From NCBI GenBank assembly GCA_910586255.1, contig CAJUHR010000005.1, positions 80,831 to 144,830 on the forward strand: 64,000 nt of DNA, written 5' to 3'. Shown piece by piece: positions 16,601 through 24,046 of this stretch; position 1 is the stretch's first letter; every line of letters begins with the position of its first letter. The position numbers and the translations under genes are program-made. Source of the DNA: an uncultured Lachnospiraceae bacterium. Its GTDB lineage: Bacteria; Bacillota; Clostridia; Lachnospirales; Lachnospiraceae. The notes below the pieces were generated by a model. It made no database searches and was not told the DNA's origin. It saw nothing but the letters and a program-made list of their open reading frames with translations.

Positions 16601-19600
16601 GTCGCCTACCTTGAAGGTAAAGCTGTATTTCATACCGAAAAACCAGTTATGAGCCTTTCCGTCATCGCTTGCACCAATGGTTCCCCGGGCTCCATCCAGA
16701 CAATAAAATGTCTTTCCTGTAGCTCCCATATTCGGATCTTTTCCTTCGTATTTTACCTTGTCTAAAGGCCAGAAGTTATTGGAATATACTTTATTGTCTG
16801 CATATCCCTTGATGCTGGTCAAACCTGTGACGGTTTCTCCATAACCATCAACTTTGGCTTTGCTCAGCGTATAGGTGTCTCCATTCCTCGAAAAGACTAA
16901 ATCACCGTTAAATTTCTTTGAATTAGTGCCGGACGCGGCAAACAGCTTTGTATTCATATTGACATTGCTTTTATTGAATACCAGCTGGCCGTCCTTTAAG
17001 CCTGTCACAATGTTTTTTACCACTCCGGCTCCGCCTGTGCCTTTTGCACCTGTATTACCTTTATTCAGGTATTTGCCGTTTCCTCCATAGGCGGCTGTAT
17101 CTGCCCAGCTGCTCATATTTCCGGCCGCCGGCTGGCCGATTCCGATTTTCTTTTTATCGGCCGCGGCAGAATCATTGCTATTGTCAAAGCGATCATTATG
17201 ATTCATCTTTCGCTCATTAGTATACAAATACATTCCGCTTGACGTTTCTTTTTTGCTTGCATTATAGCGTTTTCCGTTTGTAATGTTATAGTCATAGAAC
17301 GTAACCGCCTTGGTTTCGGATGCCGTTCTTGGCTCATACCAGAAGCGGATTGTTGTATTCTTTTTAAATGTAAGATTTGTTACCTCTTTTGTATGGCTTG
17401 CATTTGTGTAGTATTTTCCCCCGCTGTAGTAATAAGTCTTTTTCGTTCCTCCGCTTTCCGTTATATCCACCGTGTCTACCGTATAATGGCCAGTACCCGC
17501 ATTCAAAACCTTGCTCAGCTTATTAATGTCAATATACGTCTGATTTGGAAGCGTAAGCTTATCAGTAGAATACAGTTGAGGATTGTAGTTGCTTTTCTGA
17601 CGAACGGTCTTTGATGATTTCTGGAAAACCGTATCCGTTTCATCGGAAGCCTTTGCTGTACCGTTCACGGCTTTTATTCCCCGGCCATAATGCTGTATTG
17701 TAACCGTAATATTTCCTGTCAGCTTCGGCGACAAATCCACCCAAATGTAGATAGAGAAATGGTTCGTCTGCATCACCGCAGTATCGTCCCCATCCATAAC
17801 CACATCCATCTCACTGATTTCCTGGCTCTCCTCATCCAAATGCCAGATCTGAACCGCCTGTGTCTCTTTTGCAGAAGTGTCCGTCTCTGCTTCGGCCCCA
17901 GGTTCTATACCCAGTTCGGAATACAGTTTTGAAAGCCAGGCTTCTCCTTCCGTCTGTGCTGTTTCTGCCCCGTTCTCACCTGTCTGGTCAGCTCCGGTGC
18001 TCTCCTCGTCAAGCCCATATTCATCCGTCCAGTCATCATCGCCAGCCATCCAGTCTTCTGAGGATTCATCATCGTATGTCCATTCCGCCTCATCCTCCTG
18101 GCTTTCCTCAAACCCGGATTCGTCTGACCATGCCCCATCATCCGCCGGTTCCCCGGCATCATCTTCCGGCCACGCCTCATCACCCGATGATTCCCCGGCA
18201 TCATCTTCCGACCACTCATAATCCTCTGCCGGTTCCATTCCATCCAAAGACACACCCTGAACATTGCTTCTCATCCGGACTCCCGCTGAGCGAAGCATAA
18301 CTCTCGCACTGGTATTTTCCGCAGCAATTTCCCGCCCGTCTGCTTCTGCTGTTTCAAGGGTATCCTCTGCCTTTACATTCTGGAAGATTACCTGAATATC
18401 ATCCTCCATCTGGTGCACTTCTTCTCCGTCTGCATACAGCTTCACATCCATAGCCTTAAAGGCTTTGATGTCAAGGCCCTCCTCCTGGGCCTTTTTCGCC
18501 ATAGCCGCCTGGATCATTTCCTTCTGCTGGCTGTCCGTGATCTCATCCATGGAAATCTCCCGGGCTGACACCTCCAGCTGGTCCGCCTCCGGGAAGGATG
18601 TTGCCGGACCGGAAACGGTCACTACGGCATCGCTGCCCTCTACCTTCGTCTCCAAAGTCACATCCCCTTCACCGCTGACAATCAGGGCAAATCCCTGGCT
18701 GGAACGATAGGTTCTGTGTTTGGCCTTGGTTTTCTGAATCACCTTTCCAAAGTAGATACCCGGCTTCACATTCCGGGATACCCGGAAGGAGCAGACCATC
18801 ATATTTTCATAGGCATCGCTGACCAGTGCATCCCGCACCTCAAATCCGTTCAGCTTTGCATTGGTCATCTGGATCTCATAAACCACATCTCCCAGATCTA
18901 CCACAAAATTGTCATTATCCTTGTCATCCTCAAATGCTTCCTCGTCCTCATCCTTCTCTTTTGTTTCTGCTGTTGATCCCGCATTTGTGTCAGCGGCCTC
19001 TTCGCCAGATACGGGCACTTTCAGGATATTGGAAGCCGCTTCATTTTCGGCGGTTTCTTCCTGGCTTCCGGAAGCCTCTTCCGTATCTGCCGTATCCTCG
19101 CCATTCTCGTCTTCCGATGCTCCTTCAAAAAAGACATTCTCATTCTCTTCGGCCTTGTCATCCGAAACATCTTCTGCCGATTCTTCGCCGAAAGCGTCTT
19201 CTACTGTCTCCCTGCCAGAAACATCTCCCGCGCTTTCCTCGCTGGCATCATCTGCATCAGCTTCCCCATTGGCGCCTGCTTCGGTTTCTTCTCTGCTGTC
19301 AGAAGCCTCTATGCTTTCCTCCGCTCTCTCTTCCGATTCAGCTTCTTCCTGTCCGGCTGGCTTTGTTTCGGACCTTTCTTCCCCAACGGATTCCTGTCCG
19401 CCGGCAGTAGTCTCCTGCTCCTTTAAGGAACTTTCCTCCCCGGCCTCTTTATTTAAAGATGCGTCATCCACATCGGTAGCGCCTTCCTGTTCTCCGGAAG
19501 CTGTCTCCTGTCCGTCTGCCGTACTGCTCTGTTCTCCGGAAGCTGTCTCCTGTCCGTTTTCGGAGGCATCTCCGTCAGAGGACGGTTTCTGCACATCGGC

Positions 19601-20656
19601 ATCCTCCTGTCTGCCGGAAACTGTTCCCTCCTCATCCGGCTGACCGGCCTCTTCTGCATTGGAAGGTGACGCCGGCTCTGCATCAGACGAAGTGGCCGTT
19701 GGCTCATCCGGCTGCCCCGCTTCCTCGGCATTGGAAGCAGAAGCCTTCTTTTTCTCCTCCTCCAGTTTCTCTAACTCCTCCTCCACTTTGCTGTTGGAAA
19801 GGAATGTATCAAAATCAAACATCGAGGTATGGATACCCATGGTCACGATCTCACCGGTCTCAACCTCATTGCCATTCTCAAACTTGATCTCATCCAGATT
19901 CAGATGGTTTACCGCATATTCAAACTCTTCTGACTGACTGACATTCCGATCCTCCGCTTTTCCCTTAAAACGGAACCGGATACTCTTATTGGAAGCCTTC
20001 TCAATGCTCTCATCAATGCAATAGACAAACCGGGCTGTGTAAATCTGCCCCGGAGCAAGCCGAATCCCTTCGATTTTCTGGAGAAGCTTATCCTCATTCT
20101 CGTCTTCGTCCTCAGCTTCCTTCTCGCTCCGTTCCCCCTGGAACTCTGCATCATCCAGCTCCGCATCGGCCCTGTCATCCACCAGTTCCATGTCCTGTGA
20201 GTAATCAATTAGCGCTTCGTCATCTTCCTCCTCATCGGACATATCGAAGTCGCCGTCACTGACCACATCATCCTCCGGCTCCTCAAAATACGCTCCAGAT
20301 TCCTTTAGCTTTCTGCCTGCAAAGTCCAGAACGCCATCGGTAATCACGGTATTTGTCTCATTCTTTACATGCACATCAAGAAAAACCATACCTCCGGCAC
20401 GGAAATCACTGTCGTTAGAAGAGAAGACACTCATCACAATGTCCTTCTCCTCATGGTTCTTAAAAGTTGCATTGCTGGATGTGGCCTGGGAATAGCCCTC
20501 TCCAGACATTTCTGTTTCATCCTTAAAAAATCTGCTGCCATCTGTCGAAGCCAATGCCGCTCCCGCATCGCCCAGAACTAGTATGGCGGTCATGGTAAAT
20601 GCCAGAAAACCGGATGTAATTCTCCTGCATCTCATCCTCAACCCCTGCTTCATCAT
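13610..20656 (-). CDS. Giant exported fibro-slime / Cna-B repeat protein
   Basis: 2348 residues; GGAGG precedes the ATG. Signal peptide ends near ALA at residue 36. Residues about 120-620 and 830-920 are very acidic low-complexity stretches with repeated ASGEQ and EDDAGE units. At about 1315-1450 lies a fibro-slime (PA14-like) domain with YYFRGDDDFWLFIDG and IDIGGIHIALGE. Six Cna-B domains follow (about 1450-2050), most opening with a V(V/T)KKW or VxKxW strand and closing in a TNT/TNR strand, then a seventh related domain (VRLRKEIVGED). Such stalks are stiffened by Lys-Asn isopeptide bonds. The C-terminus (EEDDDDDVRLV) has no LPXTG motif and no membrane helix, so attachment is unexplained. 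Its promoter region carries SARP-type repeats (20716-20759). Confidence 0.85.
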   Translation of the reverse strand: MMKQGLRMRCRRITSGFLAFTMTAILVLGDAGAALASTDGSRFFKDETEMSGEGYSQATSSNATFKNHEEKDIVMSVFSSNDSDFRAGGMVFLDVHVKNETNTVITDGVLDFAGRKLKESGAYFEEPEDDVVSDGDFDMSDEEEDDEALIDYSQDMELVDDRADAELDDAEFQGERSEKEAEDEDENEDKLLQKIEGIRLAPGQIYTARFVYCIDESIEKASNKSIRFRFKGKAEDRNVSQSEEFEYAVNHLNLDEIKFENGNEVETGEIVTMGIHTSMFDFDTFLSNSKVEEELEKLEEEKKKASASNAEEAGQPDEPTATSSDAEPASPSNAEEAGQPDEEGTVSGRQEDADVQKPSSDGDASENGQETASGEQSSTADGQETASGEQEGATDVDDASLNKEAGEESSLKEQETTAGGQESVGEERSETKPAGQEEAESEERAEESIEASDSREETEAGANGEADADDASEESAGDVSGRETVEDAFGEESAEDVSDDKAEENENVFFEGASEDENGEDTADTEEASGSQEETAENEAASNILKVPVSGEEAADTNAGSTAETKEKDEDEEAFEDDKDNDNFVVDLGDVVYEIQMTNAKLNGFEVRDALVSDAYENMMVCSFRVSRNVKPGIYFGKVIQKTKAKHRTYRSSQGFALIVSGEGDVTLETKVEGSDAVVTVSGPATSFPEADQLEVSAREISMDEITDSQQKEMIQAAMAKKAQEEGLDIKAFKAMDVKLYADGEEVHQMEDDIQVIFQNVKAEDTLETAEADGREIAAENTSARVMLRSAGVRMRSNVQGVSLDGMEPAEDYEWSEDDAGESSGDEAWPEDDAGEPADDGAWSDESGFEESQEDEAEWTYDDESSEDWMAGDDDWTDEYGLDEESTGADQTGENGAETAQTEGEAWLSKLYSELGIEPGAEAETDTSAKETQAVQIWHLDEESQEISEMDVVMDGDDTAVMQTNHFSIYIWVDLSPKLTGNITVTIQHYGRGIKAVNGTAKASDETDTVFQKSSKTVRQKSNYNPQLYSTDKLTLPNQTYIDINKLSKVLNAGTGHYTVDTVDITESGGTKKTYYYSGGKYYTNASHTKEVTNLTFKKNTTIRFWYEPRTASETKAVTFYDYNITNGKRYNASKKETSSGMYLYTNERKMNHNDRFDNSNDSAAADKKKIGIGQPAAGNMSSWADTAAYGGNGKYLNKGNTGAKGTGGAGVVKNIVTGLKDGQLVFNKSNVNMNTKLFAASGTNSKKFNGDLVFSRNGDTYTLSKAKVDGYGETVTGLTSIKGYADNKVYSNNFWPLDKVKYEGKDPNMGATGKTFYCLDGARGTIGASDDGKAHNWFFGMKYSFTFKVGDYVGPMEYYFRGDDDFWLFIDGEKAIDIGGIHIALGETLDVRQWLIDNKKLNKDNPTDAQKNATHTVDIYYMERGGFGSCCYMQFTLPNSKEVTVPSVPTTSYAVVKKWDDNNNPYRPASILVELYQNNKATGERKTLNAANGWKATWSGLPAKNGKENKAFTYTAKEINSSGNITVPPGYTSSGVSSGSATSGTITNTLQKTKVKVTKKWEDENNKYNRRQAVKFRLMSSTNGSTFADYKDLSGNYKEVTLNAANNWTADFTDLPTKDKSNKTISYKVKELTTIPGYTMGTPVKKTPIPSGYESSWEATNTYASSKLTVEKVWEGPVPDSQKFDVKVALYEMNSNGAPKQQVGGIVTLNKENGWKYTWTGLTALDTANNPITYRPYEVDANGKRMEAGTIIPVTTGQFRVSYSGNRITNTYKPETVKVKVRKNWANDKEDDRPDMIEIQLCYADGNDYIDSDGNEKILILTANDGWTGEFTDLPKYKDNGDLLHYTIKELSQIDGYTSQEAQKVTLSADEAKSYESSWEITNRFREELIDIPVEKQWDELVSDADKTEVKVRLYQVTEDQDGKRELIPVAGQSELTLSSASGWSGVWNGLPRYTADGQEIEYLPYEMNGDVPAEHGAVVLDGKFVVSYDENHNQILNMYNLRSLAVVKEWIDENNAHHSRPDELKVRLLRDGEMQEEVVIKPDSDGVWKHVWENIPRKNANGVDYVYTVEELDENGTPAGQKQIASFNGGYSYEASYDMNTVGADGSEEFPFRISNVIKPAYVRLRKEIVGEDEEDTFTSDYKFLIHLRDVETGEIYTEVALGHKEISGSVRLVLPARGKQFEVVEIVPMEYEIDGYEMKRVKDGKDDTGSGPNEGEGDGSIEGGNDDIDNEGDEDNDGEIIIRDPYEVPGDVTYPSDSTITVKPGDDIIFTVKNRPEHNGYFHHTTAVTNAYDAEAGEFEQRNAYSEVPDKEKSDGPVQEPTSQVLAGLWPDRIEEDDDDDVRLV

Positions 20657-20715
20657 TTACCTCCTCTGCCTTTCTACTCCTCTCAGATTATCTGTCTGTC
20701 GTGATGTTTACTCCT

Positions 20716-20759
20716 ATTGTAGCAGGGGTACTGTCTTGCAAACTGTCTCATATCCTGTA
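20716..20759 (-). promoter_or_regulatory. Candidate BTAD/SARP operator and promoter of the giant gene
   Basis: Read on the minus strand: TACAGG, GACAGT and GACAGT at exact 12-bp spacing (20754-20759, 20742-20747, 20730-20735), then 8 bp, then -10 TACAAT (20716-20721). There is no good -35 box. Streptomyces SARPs bind direct repeats about one helical turn apart, with the last repeat 8 bp before the -10; this layout fits. The likely regulator is encoded at 20910-22181. Binding is inferred. Confidence 0.6.
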
Positions 20760-20833
20760 TTTTCCATATAAAATTACATTTTTTAAAACTTTTTGCGGTT
20801 TTTTCCATGTTTTTAAACCATATATTCGCAAAT

Positions 20834-20869
20834 ACAAAAAAGCCGGAACCCCTTGGCAGGTTTCCGACT
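20834..20869 (-). terminator. Terminator after the BTAD regulator gene
   Basis: On the minus strand GTCGGAAACC pairs with GGTTCCGGC across a short loop and is followed by TTTTTTT. It separates the regulator transcript from the giant surface gene, which therefore needs its own promoter. Confidence 0.8.
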
Positions 20870-20909
20870 CAATCACTTTCAATATATAAGCTTTTTCTTT
20901 CTCTATCCT

Positions 20910-22181
20910 CTATGCCAGGTCAGTCTCTTTTTTCAACTCCTGGGGCATGGATGCATGATACCACAACTCTCCCTTGCTGCCAGATATCCGGTTGAAGGCC
21001 TTCTCAATCCGCTTAAAAACACCGCTGCATGCTTCCTTTTCAATGTTAATCATCATGAGAATATAATGGCAGCTTCCATATCTGGTATAGGCATCCCCCC
21101 GGCGCAGGGAAATCTCCACCGCCTGTTTAAGCAGATCCATCTGCCTGGAAAGGCTTTTGCCTGTTCCCGCCTTTCCGGAAACCTTGCTGCCGGTATTCTT
21201 TAATGTCAGGAACAATAAAACTGCCCGTATCTCATCGCGCTCTGATATTCGGACCACCAAACGGCAGTAATCCACAAAGCTTGGATATGTACAATAGTAT
21301 GCCCCCGAATCTCCATTATCCTTAAAAATTGCCTTCGCAATATTTCCTTCCTGCCCCAAAAATCCCTGATCCATGGCGCTCGCTCCTCGTAAATCACGGT
21401 TGCTCTGGTGATATTTCTCAGAAATTTTCAGCGTTTCAAAACACTCCTGCATCTCCTCCGTAGGGGGAATTCCCATCTCCCGGGCATACATTTCCACCGT
21501 TTCATTGTAGATATTTAATGCATCATCATACCGGTACATGGCCAGATAACAGCGCATGATGGATGTCTGCCAGTTGTCAAAGGGATAGATCGATGCCGCA
21601 TGTGTATACAGATTCAGAAGCTCCCTGTAGTCTCCCCTTTTCAGATACTCCTCCTCCAGCGTCTCCGCCACCTGAACAAAAAGCTTTTTCAGATAAATGC
21701 TTCTGCCGTAGAACCAGAGATCCGTAAGGTTCATGGGAAGCAGCTCTCCCGCATAACATTCATTGGCCTTTTTACACAGGCGGAGCTTTTCCTCTCCTTC
21801 CGTCTCCATAGCCTGTATTGCCAGCTCTTCAAATCGGACCGCATCAATCTCTACGGGAATCTTGCTCTCCCAGTAGCATATCCCATCGCGAATCGCAACA
21901 TATTCCTCTTCCGGCAATCCGGCTGCGGCCAGCTGTCCCTTCAACCGGTATAGCAGATTATTCAGATTCCGGTTGCGGTTTCCGCCGTCCGTCTGACCGT
22001 TCCAGCCATACAGACTGTCAATCAGCTCATTTTTAGGGATTCCCTCTTTTCCGTCCAGCAAAAGTATCTGAAAAAGACGTACAGACTTAGCGCTTACCAC
22101 CTTATTGAATATGATCGGATTTTTACCATAGTGGACAGCAAACCTGCCCAGCATCTGTACATGCAATACCTCGTATGCCAT
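20910..22181 (-). CDS. BTAD (SARP-like) transcriptional regulator 1
   Basis: 423 residues. The N-terminus (about 1-95) is an OmpR-like winged helix (VQMLGRFAVHYG, KSVRLFQILLL, NLNNLLYRLKGQLAAAG). A bacterial transcriptional activation domain of TPR-like helices follows (about 100-250: KANECYAGELLPM, EYLKRGDYRELLNLYTHAASIYPFDNW, DDALNIYNETVEMYAREMGIPP). The last 140 residues form a domain shared with the protein at 38795 (GAYYCTYPSFVDYCRLVVR, SLRRGDAYTRYGSCHYILML-like), with a GGDEF-like layout but without its catalytic motif. SARPs activate clusters by binding direct repeats. It lies between the FRSALEL gene and the giant surface gene, and is likely to be switched on by switch 2. Confidence 0.85.
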   Translation of the reverse strand: MAYEVLHVQMLGRFAVHYGKNPIIFNKVVSAKSVRLFQILLLDGKEGIPKNELIDSLYGWNGQTDGGNRNRNLNNLLYRLKGQLAAAGLPEEEYVAIRDGICYWESKIPVEIDAVRFEELAIQAMETEGEEKLRLCKKANECYAGELLPMNLTDLWFYGRSIYLKKLFVQVAETLEEEYLKRGDYRELLNLYTHAASIYPFDNWQTSIMRCYLAMYRYDDALNIYNETVEMYAREMGIPPTEEMQECFETLKISEKYHQSNRDLRGASAMDQGFLGQEGNIAKAIFKDNGDSGAYYCTYPSFVDYCRLVVRISERDEIRAVLLFLTLKNTGSKVSGKAGTGKSLSRQMDLLKQAVEISLRRGDAYTRYGSCHYILMMINIEKEACSGVFKRIEKAFNRISGSKGELWYHASMPQELKKETDLA

Positions 22182-22251
22182 TTACTCAGTTCCCCTCATG
22201 CAAATGATAACGCTTACGGCGCCCCTTTCCTGCAAACGTTTCCGCAAATTC

Positions 22252-22623
22252 TTACCCGTCCGCCTCTATCCTGCCGGCTATATGCATTAGCTCCAGTGCA
22301 CTTTTGAACCCCACAAAGCGATCCCCTGTAACCTGTCCGCGCACCAGGCCCTGCAGGCTCCCGTTCATCCTGCCTCTCACCAGAACCTCCAGAAATCCTC
22401 TTCGTCCGGACGGAAGGGCTTGCAGGTTCCATTGAAAGGATGATCCTAAAGCCTGACTGCACAAATCATCCATCTTCAGTATCATCTCTCCCAACCCAAA
22501 AAATTCTTCCGGTTCTCTCCTATAAGGACATACCAACATTCCATAAATTCCATGTTCATCCTTTCCCTGTACGCATACCAGGATTGTAGGAGGATTTTGA
22601 TCTTGCATCTTTTCGCTTCGCAC
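22252..22623 (-). CDS. FRSALEL-motif protein 2, first gene after switch 2
   Basis: 123 residues; GTG start at 22623 after AGGGGG (an ATG at 22608 is the alternative). It is the shortest of the three relatives and so shows the conserved core: ILVCVQG, GMLVCPYRREP, a helix GLGEMILKMDDLCSQ, then SLQGLVRGQVTGDRFVGFKSALELM. The family is unknown to me. It lies about 30 bases from the left site of switch 2 and 70 bases ahead of the BTAD gene, the same position its relatives hold in loci 1 and 3. Confidence 0.8.
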   Translation of the reverse strand: MRSEKMQDQNPPTILVCVQGKDEHGIYGMLVCPYRREPEEFFGLGEMILKMDDLCSQALGSSFQWNLQALPSGRRGFLEVLVRGRMNGSLQGLVRGQVTGDRFVGFKSALELMHIAGRIEADG

Positions 22624-22651
22624 TTTTTCCCCCTGTCAAGTCAAACATTCT

Positions 22652-22680
22652 TTACAACAAAATTACACTTTTGTTGTAAA
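22652..22680 (+). repeat. Switch 2 left inverted repeat (recombination site)
   Basis: Perfect 29-bp match, inverted, to 22890-22918. The inner 26-bp site has the same arms as switch 1 (TACAACAAAA, TTTTGTTGTA) but the centre TTACAC instead of TGTATA. Confidence 0.9.
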
Positions 22681-22750
22681 ACAGCGGCGCTTTACATATA
22701 TCATAAGTATCCGGCTATTCTGCTGCATGCAAAAAATGGTAAGCAAAAAG

Positions 22751-22784
22751 AACAGGCTATTCATAAAAAACCGCCTGTTTTTTT
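22751..22784. terminator. Terminator inside switch 2
   Basis: AACAGGC (22751-22757) pairs with GCCTGTT (22773-22779), followed by a run of seven T on the plus strand and by CTTTTT on the minus strand. It insulates the recombinase from the operon, like the terminator in switch 1, though the stem is shorter. Confidence 0.7.
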
Positions 22785-22839
22785 CTCATGTGGGAAATTA
22801 CAAAAAAGTCAAGAAAAAAATAAAATCCCCGCAAAAGTA

Positions 22840-22868
22840 TAGATTTTCTCGAAAGGATATAGTATAAT
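22840..22868 (+). promoter_or_regulatory. Promoter of switch 2
   Basis: -35 TAGATT (22840-22845), 17-bp spacer, -10 TATAAT (22863-22868). Same boxes, spacing and AGTATAGATTTTC context as the promoter of switch 1. An A-rich stretch upstream (ATTACAAAAAAGTCAAG) is also shared and could act as an UP element. Confidence 0.75.
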
Positions 22869-22889
22869 CCTTTTACCAATAGAAAGTTC

Positions 22890-22918
22890 TTTACAACAAA
22901 AGTGTAATTTTGTTGTAA
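22890..22918 (-). repeat. Switch 2 right inverted repeat (recombination site)
   Basis: Inverted copy of 22652-22680. The recombinase stop codon (22891-22893) and the codons for the end of the protein (YNKITLLL) lie inside it, as in locus 1. Confidence 0.9.
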
Positions 22919-23763
22919 TCATTGATTATCAAATCCATTTTCTCCAACTGTCTGGCATGATTTTCCCCGCTCTCCATCGTATAAATGCGCGTTGTGGCAA
23001 TACTGCTGTGTCCTAAGATGTCCGCCAGACGCAGCATGTCCTTTTCCTGGCTGTAGAAGGACCGGGCAAACAGATGCCGCAGGTTGTGGGGGAATACCTT
23101 CCCCAGCTCCACCCCCGCCAGAACCGCTGCTTTCTTCATATCCCGCCAGATATTACTCCGATCCATCTTTCTTTTGGTCCGGGTGACAAAGATCATCCCG
23201 CTATGTATCCCCTTTTTCTCGGCATATTCCAAAAGAATCCGGCATAGATTTGCCGGCAGAAAAATCCGGCGCACCTTCCCCTTGCAGTCCACCATAGCCG
23301 TTTTCCTGCCGGCCGCCTCCACGGTAATATTGTCCAGCTCCGAGATGCGGATGCCGGTGGAACAAATGGTCTGAATCAGAAGCGCAAGCCGTTCATTCCC
23401 ATTCTCCCTGGCGGCCAAAACAAGTCTGCGGTACTCTTCCTTGGTCAGCTCCCTCCCCTCCTGGCAAAAGATCCTTTGTTTCACCTTCAAAAACCTTACC
23501 ACACAATCGTTCCACCCCATAAAGCGAAGCAGACCATTGACCGCAGCCAGAAATCCGTTGACCGTGGGCGGCGACATGCTTTTCTTAAGCCGCTCCTTCC
23601 ACCGGATCACCAGATCCTTGGAGATCGGCTTTCCATCCAGAAACCGGACAAAACGGGCCAGACAGGCCCGATACTGCTTTACGGTTCCTCTGCTCCTCTC
23701 ATTTTCATAAAGCCAGTTTTCATATTTTGACAGCAAATTCTCATCAATGGTACGTCTCTGCAT
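22891..23763 (-). CDS. Tyrosine recombinase 2, predicted invertase of switch 2
   Basis: 290 residues; the start at 23763 follows GGAAGGAG. Same two-domain build as recombinase 1: core-binding N-terminus (TIDENLLSKYENWLYENERS), then Arg in GIRISEL, HNLRHLF, LGHSSIATTRIYT. The last 12 residues differ from recombinase 1 mainly because the site centre differs. It is next to switch 2 and presumably acts on it. Whether each enzyme acts only on its own switch cannot be read from the sequence; the different 6-bp centres would block recombination between switches in any case. Confidence 0.9.
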   Translation of the reverse strand: MQRRTIDENLLSKYENWLYENERSRGTVKQYRACLARFVRFLDGKPISKDLVIRWKERLKKSMSPPTVNGFLAAVNGLLRFMGWNDCVVRFLKVKQRIFCQEGRELTKEEYRRLVLAARENGNERLALLIQTICSTGIRISELDNITVEAAGRKTAMVDCKGKVRRIFLPANLCRILLEYAEKKGIHSGMIFVTRTKRKMDRSNIWRDMKKAAVLAGVELGKVFPHNLRHLFARSFYSQEKDMLRLADILGHSSIATTRIYTMESGENHARQLEKMDLIINDYNKITLLL

Positions 23764-23913
23764 TCTTTTGTCTCCTTCCAATATCGGTCTGCCGTAACAG
23801 GTTATAATATTTCAAATTAATATTTTCGGTTTGTAATATTTTGCACTTTCACAACTATTTTATCATACTTTCGGACTGCAAAATACTAACCGCAAAATTT
23901 ATCTGATAAATCA

Positions 23914-23942
23914 TTGCAAATACCCTCTTTCCGTGCTATACT
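23914..23942 (+). promoter_or_regulatory. Promoter of the Rpn gene at 24047
   Basis: -35 TTGCAA (23914-23919), 17 bp, -10 TATACT (23937-23942). The block GATTCCGGTGAA downstream is conserved at the copy near 41430, so the leader was duplicated with the gene. Confidence 0.75.
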
Positions 23943-24046
23943 TCTCTTATCTTTTTATCAAGGATTCCGGTGAACTCTCACCATATGTTCCTTATTTATT
24001 GTTACTGCTCGCATTATTTCAACTTTATTTATGGAGGTGCACGCCT

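Larger units (their letters stand above)
22681..22889. promoter_or_regulatory. Invertible promoter segment 2 (OFF orientation)
   Basis: A 209-bp non-coding segment between perfect inverted repeats. It contains a terminator (22751-22784) and a plus-strand promoter (-10 at 22863-22868) pointing away from the surface genes. Inversion would place the -10 at about 22702-22707 on the minus strand, driving the FRSALEL protein and the BTAD regulator. The layout matches switch 1 part for part. Confidence 0.85.

Noticed and set aside
17877..19643. Long Ser- or Pro-rich plus-strand frames opposite the giant Cna-B gene
   Set aside because: Mirror images of acidic repeats in the real gene, without start signals or domain motifs.
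23933..24046. N-terminal extension of Rpn copy 1 as a membrane segment
   Set aside because: The extension covers the conserved promoter and leader, and the second copy and the GGAGG site both support the start at 24047.
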